From the NCBI RefSeq assembly GCF_963082655.1, contig NC_081553.1, positions 34,591,882-34,655,881 of the forward strand: a stretch of DNA of 64,000 bases, in the 5' to 3' direction. The notes below the pieces were generated by a model. The model searched no databases, was not told the DNA's origin, and saw only the letters and a program-made list of their open reading frames with translations. This stretch comes from Stomoxys calcitrans (Eukaryota; Arthropoda; Insecta; Diptera; Muscidae). The translations under genes were made by a program, and so were the position numbers. Below, one piece after another: positions 1 to 9,496 of the stretch; positions within the stretch are counted from its first letter, which is position 1; every line of letters starts with the position of its first letter.

Positions 1-602
1 ATTAAATTATATGTTGGAGACCTGTGTAAAATGTCAGCCAATTCGAATAAGAATTGCGCCCTTTGGGGGCTCAAGGAGTAAAATAGAGAGATCGATTAAT
101 ATGGGAGCTCTATCGGGCTATAGACCGACTTAGACCATAATAAACACGTATGTTGATGGTCAAGAGAGGATCCGCCGTACAAAATTTCAGGCAAATCGGA
201 TAATAATTGCGACCTCTAGAGGCTCAAGAAGTCCGATTTCGCCCAAATTTCGCCGAAATCGAACAATAAATGCGCCTTTCATGACCACAAAACCTTAAAT
301 CGAGAAATCGGTCTCTATGGCAGCTATATCCAAATCTGGACTAATCAGAGTTAAATTGAAGAAGTATGTCGAGGGGCTTAACCTAACTCACTGTCCCAAA
401 TTTCGGCAAAATCGGACAATAAATGCGTCTTTTATGGGTACAAAATCTTAAATCGAGAGTTCGGATAAATTAAACCCCTCGATATACTGTTGCAATTTGG
501 CTCAGATTTGGATATAGCTGCCATATAGACCGATATCTCGATTTAAAGTCTTGGCCCCATAAAAGGTTTGTTTTTAGATATAGCTATTAAAAACACCAAT
601 AT
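1..602. repeat. HINE tandem-unit fragments with an orientation switch
   Basis: Diverged copies of the ~153 bp units found throughout the window. The left part reads in the minus sense (units with 'gatcggtctatatggcag'-like cores). Near 463-472 the sense flips, and the right part carries 'gatatagctgccatataga' in the plus sense. No terminal blocks are present, so these are truncated internal parts of Helentron-like elements. No coding potential is seen. Confidence 0.75.
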
Positions 603-740
603 TTATACCCTACACCACTACTGTGGTACAGGGTATTATAACTTAGTGAATTATTTTGAAACACCCAAAAGGATGAGAGATAGATCCATTGATAAGTATA
701 CCGATCGAATTCAGAATTACTTTCTCATTCGATTTAGCTA

Positions 741-800
741 TGTCCGTCTGTCTGTCAGTCTGTCCGTCCGTCTGTCTGTCCTTCTGTCTGTCCGTCTGTC
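741..800 (+). repeat. (GTCY)n microsatellite of the 5' block
   Basis: Runs of gtctgtctgtccgtc with cryptic variation. The same microsatellite sits at the same relative place in the other HINE copies (about 26365-26390, 42440-42490, 47768-47795 and, inverted, 31118-31575), so it is part of the element rather than an independent locus. Confidence 0.9.
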
Positions 801-1388
801 CATATTAATTTGTGTACAAAGTACTGGTCGCAGTTTTCATCCAATCGTCTTCAAATTTGGTACAGACATATTTTTCAGCCTAGAGACGAAGTCTATTGAA
901 ATTGGAAAAAATCGGTTCAGACCTGGATATAGGTCCCATATATATGTTCGTCCGATTTGCAGTAATAATGCAATGAATTGGTCATATGTTAACGGAATCT
1001 CTCGAAATTCTGCAGGATGGATATTCTCCTGACTGTCGACATTACTGGTGAATTTCATAGAAATCGGTTCAGATTTAGATGTATCTCTCATATATATATA
1101 TCGCCCAATCTTAACTTCTAAAGCCACTGCAAGCACATTTATTGAGCAATCTTGCCCAAATATTGGACAGCACTTTTCTCGACGACTACCACAATATACA
1201 TAGAGTGTGGTCAAAATCGGTTCAGATGTGGATATAGCTCCGATATATATGTTCGTCCGATTTGCAGTAATATTGCAATAAAATGGTCTTTTGTTAATCG
1301 ATTTTCTCGAAATTCGGCAGGAGGGGTTTTCTCTTGACTCTCGACATTACTGGCGAATTTCATAGAAATCGGTTCAGATTTACATATA

Positions 1389-1526
<138 letters not shown>

Positions 1527-2056
1527 CCCGATTTTCATTCCTAGAGCTACTGCAAGCACATTTATTGACCCATCTTGCTCAAATATTGCACCACGCTTTC
1601 CTCGACGACTACCACAATATACAAAAAGTGTGGTCAAAATCGGTTCAGATCTAGATATAGCTTCCATATATATGTTCGTCCGATTTGTACTAATATTGCA
1701 ATAAAATGGTCTTTTGTTAATCCATTTTCTCGAAATTCGGCTCTCTCTCTCTTGACTCTCGACATTACTGGTGAATTTCATAGAAATCGGTTCAGATTTA
1801 GATATATATCTCATATATATATATCGCCCGATTTTCACTCCTAGAACCATTGCAAGCGCATTTATTAACCTATCTTCCCAAAACTTTGTACAACGGCAAT
1901 GTGCGTTAATGCCGTAGTTATTACAGTTTGAATATATTTGCTCGCCGAGGTCCATCAAAATTGGTTCAGAATTGGATATAGCTCCCACATTGTACCTGTA
2001 GGGTAGATGCAGGGTATTATACAGTCGGCACTGCCCGACTTTTGCCCTTCCTTACT

Positions 2057-2872
2057 GGCTGAGCCTTTTGAATTCGCATTTATTATCCGATTTGGCTGAA
2101 ATTTTATACTGTGACGTATCCTATGACATTAAACAGATGATCTGAATTGGTTCAAAACATGATATAGCTCCCTTATAAACTTATCATCCGATAATATTTA
2201 TTGAGCCTCTAGAGGGCTCTATTCTTATCTGAATGGTTTGAAATTTTGCTAAATGACTTTTTCTATGACCCCTAACACACATATCAAGTACGCCTGCATC
2301 GTTGTAAAATCTGATATAATCCGATCTCTCGATTTGGCTTCTTAAGCGGCAAAAGGGCATAAATCTTATCCGATTTTGCTGAAATTTTGCAGTCACTGTA
2401 TCTATGACCTCTAACTTACGTGCCAAATATGGTCTGAATCGGTTCATAACCTGATATAGCTTCCATTTAAACTGATCTTCCGATTTTACTTCTTGAGCCT
2501 CTAGAGGGCGTAATTCTTTTCCGATTTTGTTGACATTTTGCACAGTCCTATGACCTCTAATATACGTGCCAAATATGATCTAAAGCAGTTCATTAACTGA
2601 TATAGCTCCCATATAAAGTGATCTCCCGACTTTACTGCTTGAGCCCCTATAGGGCAAAATTCGTATCCGATTTGTTTGAAACTTTGCATAGTGGTCTCCA
2701 ACATCCATATCATCCATCATAAGCCGATGTGGCTCTAATAGCATAGCAATTTTTATTCATTATATTTTGTTTGCCTATAAAGAGATACTGGGCAAAGAAC
2801 TTGACAAATGTGATCCATGGTGGAGGGTATATAATATTTGGCCCGGCTGTATTTAGCACATTTGCTTGTTTT
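2057..2872 (+). mobile_element. HINE copy, 5'-truncated
   Basis: Plus-sense ~150 bp units ('gatatagctcccatataaa' type, 'gagcctctagagggc' type) followed by a diverged 3' terminal block at about 2780-2872: 'atggtggagggtatata', a degenerate GC-rich hairpin and a tail ending gcttgttt. No TTATACCC start or (GTCY)n block is seen, so the 5' end is missing. Confidence 0.75.
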
Positions 2873-3992
2873 TGGCTAGGTTTACCATGTTTTTGACGTA
2901 CATATTATATGCCGGAAAAGTATGTCATATACGTCTGAGTTTTCGACAGGCCATCATTGATGTTGACCCGTAAAGCAAACAGTTTTTCACTGAATTGAGA
3001 ATGTTCAGAAGAAATTAATTTGTCGAATTGAATTTATGGATTTCGATGTTACTGCCATAAGGGGAGTAAGCCGATAAAGTTGTAATATTGGCTATATAGA
3101 AGTTTATCTCATATAGCCCCCATATACACCTGACAAGGTCAATCACTACCCTCAAGCTCAATTTCAACCAGGCAGTGGTATCACTCCTAGCCAGTCTGTC
3201 TGTCCGACATTCTTTTTAGCAATTTGTTCGCCAAGTCTCCAAACTTTTTCTTAAAAAAAGTGCAAAAATAAATTAAATTCTAATAATAACATGCCTCACA
3301 AAATTCCTTCAACATTTTGTATGCTAATTAAAATGCAGCCAAGAGTTTTTTCTAATCCTTGTTAAGATGGTTTGCTAAAAACGAAACTCCTCATAATCTG
3401 TCTGAGAGTGTCTGAGCGTTAGCTTAGCACGAATTTGCCATGTCAATATAATGAAGTTAAATGAATGGCGTTAAGCTGTATGTAAAATAAATAAAATTTT
3501 CGGGTAATAATTACATGCCTAATAGCCAAAATAATTGGTTAAAATATTTATGTTTGATATCGTATGATCCCAATTAAAATTATGCCCAAAAGTGGATTAA
3601 TTGCATTATTATATCGTTTAGGATGTTCAATGCATTATGTGGAATTTTCCATACAAATTGAACGAAATGGCGAACATGAGTTATGGAAATTGTTCAATTT
3701 ATGTGTGTGTTTTTGTTGTTTTTTTTTGATTATGTGCTACACATGCTCAGAGAACTCATAAAATCATATTTGATTATTATTTTGCAATATTAAAAGAATT
3801 TATTATGCAATTTAATTAAGAAATACGGCCAAGTGTTTGCATAATTGTTGAAGCAGTGCTCATAAAGCAAACAAATTGAAGAGAAAGCTAACACCTGAAT
3901 TATTTAATGAAGAACACTTGGGAAAGTTGGTAATACATGGCGGTTATTTTGGCCCTGCGATAGAATAGAAAGGAATAAGTTCGGAAAAAGGA
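2873..3992. other. Intergenic, no gene seen
   Basis: AT-rich unique-looking sequence. A weak HINE remnant lies near 3060-3140 ('atatagcccccatata'). ORFs here are short and of biased composition. Nothing coding is supported. Confidence 0.6.
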
Positions 3993-6670
3993 AAAAGTTC
4001 GGCCGGGCCGAATCTTATATACCCTCCACCATGGTCGCATCTGTCGAGTTCTTTACGCAGTATTTGGTTTTAGGCAAACAATGTATAATGAATAAGGACG
4101 GAGGAGCAGCTGTATCAAGTTATAGTCCGATTCGGGGCTCAAGAAGCAAAATAGGGAGATCGGTTTATATGGGAGCTGTATCAAGCTATAGATCGATTCA
4201 GACCATATTGCACACGTATGTCAAAGGCCATGGGAGAAGCTGTTGTACAAAATTTGTGCCAAATCGGATGAGAATTGCGCCTTCTAAAAGCTCAAGAAGT
4301 CAAGACCCAAGATCGGTTTATATGGCAGCTACACCAGGTTATAGACCGATTTAAACCATACTTAGCACAGTTTTTGGATATCATAAGAAAACACGTCGTG
4401 CAAAATTTCATTCCAATCGGATAAGTATTGCGCCCTCTAGAGGCTCAAGAAGTCAAGACTCACGATCGGTTTATATGGCAGCTATATCAGGTTATGGACC
4501 GATCTAAACCATACTTGACACAGTTGTTGGAAGTGCTACCAAAACACTACATGCGAAATTTCAGTCAAATCGGATAAGAATTGCGCCCTCTATAGGCTGA
4601 AGAATTCAAGACCCGAGATCGGTTTATATGGCAGCTATATCAAGTAATGTACCGATTGGGACCATACTTAGCATAGTTTTTGAAAGTAATATCAAAACAC
4701 TATGTGCAAAATTTCAGTCAAATCGGACTAGAATTGAAGTCAAGACCCAAGATCGGTTTATACGGCAGCTACACCAGGTTATAGACCGATTTGAACCATA
4801 CTTGACAAAGTTGTTCAAAGTGATATCAGAACACTATGTGCAAATTTTCAGTCAAATCGGATAAGAATTGCGCCCTCTACAGGCTCAAGAAGTCAAGACC
4901 CAAGATCGGTTTATATGGCAGCTATACCAGATTATAAACCGATTTGAATCATATTTAACACAGTTGTTGGAAGTTGTACCAAAACACTACCAGCGAAATT
5001 TCATGCCAATCGGATAAGAATTGTGCCCTCTAGAGGCTCCAGAAGTCAAGACCCAAAATCGGTTTATATGGCAGCTATATCAGGTTATGAACCGAATTAA
5101 ACCATACTTGACACAGTTATTAGATATCATAACAAAATACTTCGAGCAAAACTTCATTAAAATCGAATAATATTTGCGCCCTCTAGAGGCTCCAGAAGTC
5201 AAGACCCAAGGTCTGTTTGTATGGCAGCTATATTAGGTCATATACCGATTAGGACCATACTTCGCTTGGTTGTTGGAAGTAATATTAAAACAGTATGTGT
5301 AAAATTTCAGTCAAATCGAAACAGAATTGCGCCCTCTAGAGGCTCAAAAAGTCAAGACCCCAGATCGGTTTATATGGCAGCTATATCAGGTTATAAACCG
5401 ATTTAAACCATACTTAGCACAGTTTTTGAAAGTAATATCAAAACACTATGTGCGAAATTTCAGTCAAATCGGACGAGAATTGCGCCCTCTAGAGGCTCAA
5501 GAAGTCAAGACCCAAGGTTGGTTTGTATAGCAGCTATATCAGGTTATTGACCGATTTGAACCATACAAAGCACAGTTTTTGGATATTATAAGAAAACACG
5601 TCGTGCAAAATTTCATTCCGATCGGATAAGTATTGCGCCCTCTAGAGGCTCAAAAAGTCAAGACCCAAGATCGGTTTATATGACAGCTACACCAGGTTAT
5701 AGACCGATTTAAACCATACTTGGCACAGTTGTTGGAAGTGATATAAAAACACTATGTGCGAAATTTCAGTCAAATCGGACGAGAATGGCGCCCTCTAGAG
5801 GCTCAAGAAGTCAAGACCCAATATCGGTTTATATGGCAGCTACACCAGGTTATAGACCGATTTCAACCATACTTGGCACAGTAGTTGAAAGTGATATCAA
5901 AACACTATTTGCGAAATTTCAGTCAAACCGGATGACAATTGCGTTCTCTAGAGGCTCAAGATGTCAAGATCCCAGATCGGTTTATATGGCATCTATATCA
6001 AAACATGGACCAATTTGAACCATACTTAGCGCAGTTGTTGGAAGTGTGCCAAAACACTATGTGCAAAATTCAGTCAAATCGGACTAGAATTGCGCCCTCT
6101 AGAGGCTCAAGAAATCAAGACCCAAGATCGGTTTGTATGGCAGTTATACCAGATTATAAACCGATTTGAATCATACTCAACACAGTTGTTGGAAGTTGTA
6201 CAAAAACACTACGAGCAAAATTTCAGTCAAATCGGACGAGAATTGCGCCCTCTAGAGGCTCAGGAAGTCAAGACCCAAGATCGGTTTATATGGCAGCTGT
6301 ATCAAAACGTGGACCGATTTGAACCATACTTAGCGCAGCTGTTTGAAGTGATACCAAAACACCACACACAAAATTTTAGTCAAATCGAATAAGAACTGCG
6401 CCCTCTAGAGACTCAAGAAGTCAAGACCCAAGATCGGTTTATATGGCAGCTATATCAAAACATGAACCAATTTGAACCATACTAAGCGCAGATGATGGAA
6501 GTAATACCAAAACACCACGCGCAAAATTCCTGTCAAATCGGGCGAGAATTGCGCCTTCTAGAGGCTGAAGAAGTCAAGACCCAAGATCGGTTTGTATGGC
6601 AGCATATTTCGAGGTGTTACAAACAGAATGACGAAATTAGTATACCCCCATCCTATGGTGGAGTGTATAA
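3993..6670 (-). mobile_element. HINE copy with a long ~153 bp array (5' block shortened)
   Basis: On the minus strand both ends are present. The 3' end is at the left (hairpin 'agttcggccgggccgaa' then 'tataccctccaccatgg') and the 5' end is at the right ('cccccatcctatggtgga' then tataa). The region that normally holds the (GTCY)n block and about 200 bp of 5' sequence is absent: the array runs directly into the extreme 5' block near 6603. The interior is about sixteen tandem units. Confidence 0.82.
4100..6600 (-). repeat. Tandem array, ~153 bp period, type 1 units
   Basis: The marker 'ccctctagaggctcaaga' (with variants) recurs near 4431, 4584, 4870, 5026, 5178, 5329, 5483, 5635, 5790, 5940, 6095, 6245, 6399 and 6553, a spacing of 150-155 bp. 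One marker near 4730 is missing because of a short deletion. Units differ by roughly 5-15 percent by eye. Open frames through the array follow from the repeat and are not genes. Confidence 0.93.
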
Positions 6671-7150
6671 AAAGGTATTAAGTTCGGCAGGGCCAAACTT
6701 TGGATACCCATCACCTCGGGTATTAATATAAACCACCTTTCGTCATAATCCGGTGAAAAATGGACCGATCTGCGCCAACTTGAAGAAAAATGTCGAAGAC
6801 CCTAACACAACTCTTTGTCCCAAATTTCGGCTATATCGGACAAAAAATTGTGCCTTTTGTGGGCCCAAAACCATAAATCAAGAGTTCGGTCTATATGGCT
6901 GCTATATCCAAAATTGGTCAGATCGGCGACAGATTGAAGAAGAGCGTGAAGTGTCCTAACACTGTCCTAAATTTCAGCAAAATCGGGTAATAAATGTGGC
7001 TTTTATTGGCCTAAGAACTTAAATCGGCGGATCGTTCTATATGGGGGCTATATGAAGATATAGTCCGATATAGCCCATTTTCGAATCTTAGCTGCCTATA
7101 AAAAAACAAGTGCTGAGTTCGGCCGGGCCGAATCTTGGGAACCCACCACG
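6671..7150 (-). mobile_element. Two HINE 3' ends in tandem (fragments)
   Basis: A minus-sense type 2 end begins at about 6676 ('ttcggcagggccaa', 'cacctcggg') and continues with about two units. A second 3' end follows at about 7096 ('aaacaagtgctgagttcggc', then 'gggccgaatcttgg') and stops near 7150. Neither has a 5' block. Confidence 0.7.
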
Positions 7151-7751
7151 AAAGCGAAATTTTGTGTGCTCTTTTATAGTAACCTACACAAAAAATTGGG
7201 TATCCCAATTTCGGATGGGGTACCTAGGGGGGGGGGGGGGGGGGGGGCGCCCCTCCCTAAAACCTACCAAACATATATTTGGAGCAATCACGACAATATG
7301 GGACTCAAATGAAAGGTATTTAGGATAAGAAAACGTATCTGATATCCAATTGTCGGACCAAGTGCTATGGGGGGTGGTCCCCCATAATACCCCTAAATCG
7401 GACATATATACCGACCATGGCAATATGGGACTCGAATGAAAGGTATTTACGAGTAGAATACAAATCTGATATCCAAATGTGGGATCACGTTTCTGGGGGT
7501 CCACCCCTTTTCCAAAATCCCACAAACTGAAGTTATTTACTGACCATGGCAATATGGGGCTTAAATGAAAGGTATTTGAATGTAGAAAACGAATCTGATA
7601 TCCAAATATGGGACCAAGTGTTTGGGGGGCCGCCTCTCACCAAAAACATCCCCTATAGGGGACAAATTTACGACCATAGCAATATGGGGCTCAAATGAAA
7701 GGTCTTTGGGAGTAAAACATGAATCTGATATCAATGTTCGGGAAATGTGTG
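7151..7751 (+). mobile_element. Helitron-like element with ~130 bp units, left segment
   Basis: Units contain 'atgggactcaaatgaaagg', 'gaatctgatatccaaat' and a G/C-rich tract followed by 'accatggcaatatgggg', repeating about every 130 bp. It matches the elements at 50775-52434 and, inverted, 21666-23726 and 55255-57501. The LTR retrotransposon interrupts it; the array resumes at 17138. Confidence 0.8.
7227..7247 (+). repeat. Homopolymer G21
   Basis: Twenty-one consecutive G. The equivalent site in sister copies (about 23430-23450 and 57200-57220, inverted) has a short run of about five or six G/C, so the tract has expanded in this copy, or it is an assembly or sequencing artefact. Confidence 0.9.
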
Positions 7752-8196
7752 TGATTGTGTATACAAAATTGGAATCGATCTGCAGGAGATATAGGAACGT
7801 CTCATGAGCCAATCACAAAGTCCAAGAATTGTTGTTGGTGATAGACTTTATGGTCTCCGCAAGAAGTAGTGGAGAGTGTATTTCCAAGTATTATATAGGA
7901 AGAAAACCAATGGAGTAAAAACAAACAAGTGAGGATGGAATTCAAAACTTTGGATTTATTTACAAAGTTGGATCTTACCAGTGCAAAGATTACAAGCGAA
8001 AAGAGACAGTTGCCTTGTAAAGTTTTGCGGAAGTCTAATTATGACAAGTATGGTTTTAAAGCAAAATGCATTTAGTTAGATTGGCAAATCTAACTAAACG
8101 TCAAGTTATTGGTATTTGGGAGTTTTGTGTATTAATATTAGGGGTTGACACATAGGTAGGGAAAATGCAGGGTTTATGTTCATTGTAACATAAACA
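7752..8196 (-). repeat. 3' LTR of the BEL/Pao element
   Basis: 445 bp, TG...CA on both strands' reading. It is identical to 16693-17137 as far as read by eye. On the minus strand an AATAAA motif lies at 7960-7955. No convincing TATA box was placed upstream of it. Confidence 0.95.
8071..8098. other. Perfect 12 bp hairpin in the LTR
   Basis: Inverted arms tttagttagatt / aatctaactaaa around the 4-nt loop ggca. The same hairpin is at 17012-17039 in the other LTR. Being in the LTR, it would be present in element RNA if it lies within or beyond R; its role is unknown. Confidence 0.85.
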
Positions 8197-8210
8197 TTCC
8201 GCCCCCTCTT
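8197..8210 (-). other. Polypurine tract
   Basis: On the minus strand the purine run aagagggggcggaa abuts the 3' LTR directly, as expected for the primer of plus-strand DNA synthesis. Confidence 0.9.
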
Positions 8211-8493
8211 GCAGTATCCTGCAATAAAATTTCTCCACATGCATGACATACTTAGACTTGCCTTCAGTTAATTCATTTATACAAATTCAATTCTTCATTA
8301 GTTATATACAATATTATGTACTAAGAATCTAATAGTATATATAGATTGATAGGGGTATGAGATTAATAATAGGTTTATATATTCAGAATAGGTGGTTAAT
8401 ACTTTGCTAAATGTCCTTGTGTCATTAGTTTCAAAATGCAATAAGACTTTAATGGCTAAGAGTGAGTCTTGGATATTTCGGACTAGAGTGTAT

Positions 8494-9411
8494 TCAAATC
8501 GAGCAATTACCATAGATAGCCCACCCAAAAATAGTGTTTTGTGCAGTCGGTAAACCTGGCCGGCTTAAGATGCCCTCACAAATAACGCGTGAGTAAATGT
8601 CTACACCCAAGATGATGTCAACAGGAGAAGACCTGTAGAATTTAGCATCGGCCAGCATAACATTATTAAAGTTTGTTTTGTAGGAACTGGGCAATGACCT
8701 TTCTGGCGTATGGATGGAGATACGGCTGCTTACACGGAGAGTAACTTCGAAATTTATATCGGGATCATATACGGATGTTAATGTGATTGGACAAGCGGTT
8801 TCCTCATTAAGGCTATATGTATTTAGCCGTAGCTGATTGACGATTTTCATAGATATACGACTGTATTTAGACCCGGAATCCAAAATACATCGGACTTTAA
8901 TAATTTCCTTAGAGAATTTTATTTGGACAATTGCTGTGGGTAGCAAAGTAATTATATTTTGTTTGAGGATTGTCGACAAGGATACAGTGGATGATTTAGC
9001 TTGGGACCCAGAAGCAGATTTAATTTCCGGTTTGGACTTCTGTGGAATTGGATTTGGATTATTTGATCGTGATCTCGAGGAACGGTTCTGATGTGTAGAT
9101 TCTATGCTTTGTCTATGTCTATGCAGTGCCTCACTATCTTGCTGAAGCCTGGGATGTAGATGGAGTAAAGAATGGTGTTTTTGATGACAGTATCGACACC
9201 CAGTTGTGGTAAAACATCTCCCTTGAGAGTGGGTGTGAGCTAGGCAGTTCTTACAGTACCCATACATATCCACAACCTGGAGGCGCTTGGTGGTATTCAT
9301 CTCTAGGAATCTCTTACACTTACGTAATGCATGGGGGTGTCTGCATACTCTACACACATATGATCGGTTTCCTTTCGTCGATGAGTGATTTGGTTTTGGA
9401 TGGTCACGCAT
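8494..9411 (-). CDS. Second ORF of the BEL/Pao element: zinc knuckles plus aspartyl-protease-like domain
   Basis: 305 codons, ATG at 9411. Residues 20-84 contain three zinc-binding clusters: C20-C23-H27-C32, C53-X2-C-X4-H-X4-C66, and C72-X2-C-X3-H-X4-H84. The last two have exactly the spacing of the knuckles in the main polyprotein (residues 343-374 there). After a Ser/Arg/Pro-rich linker (about 95-145) comes a DUF1758-like retropepsin region with the active-site triad D178-S-G and a closing FGW motif at 295-297, again as in the polyprotein. It ends where reverse transcriptase would begin. It lies 85 bp downstream of the pol stop, the place of env in retroviruses and some BEL/Pao elements, but shows no signal peptide or membrane segment. 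A possible splice acceptor sits just before the ATG. It may be a diverged copy of the gag/protease module; function is unknown. Confidence 0.85.
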   Translation of the reverse strand: MRDHPKPNHSSTKGNRSYVCRVCRHPHALRKCKRFLEMNTTKRLQVVDMYGYCKNCLAHTHSQGRCFTTTGCRYCHQKHHSLLHLHPRLQQDSEALHRHRQSIESTHQNRSSRSRSNNPNPIPQKSKPEIKSASGSQAKSSTVSLSTILKQNIITLLPTAIVQIKFSKEIIKVRCILDSGSKYSRISMKIVNQLRLNTYSLNEETACPITLTSVYDPDINFEVTLRVSSRISIHTPERSLPSSYKTNFNNVMLADAKFYRSSPVDIILGVDIYSRVICEGILSRPGLPTAQNTIFGWAIYGNCSI

Positions 9412-9496
9412 ATTGAGCTAAGATAAATCATAATCGATTATGTTGTCGTCATGTTGTATATTTTTAAAGTAAATAGGCATGTGAACGAAAAGGGGA
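9412..9496 (-). promoter_or_regulatory. Inter-ORF spacer with candidate splice acceptor
   Basis: On the minus strand the sequence just before the second ORF reads tttatcttag, a plausible 3' splice site whose AG is at 9419-9418, 6 bases before the ATG. A matching donor candidate (tacgtaagtt, near 15138-15129) lies in the leader. Use of these sites is inference; transcripts would settle it. Confidence 0.35.

Noticed and set aside
837..1214. 125-codon minus ORF and its plus-strand overlap
   Set aside because: They lie entirely inside the HINE-like element and recur with its units.
3993..6600. Regular repeats resembling a CRISPR array
   Set aside because: The period is ~153 bp with no repeat/spacer alternation, in a eukaryotic transposon.
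4031..6731. Series of 60-107 codon ORFs with similar products
   Set aside because: They repeat with the ~153 bp units, shift frame between units and have no conserved start or stop. They are array artefacts.
8298..8528. 76-codon ORF overlapping the end of the second retrotransposon ORF
   Set aside because: No similarity to the sequence that follows the protease in the polyprotein; probably chance.
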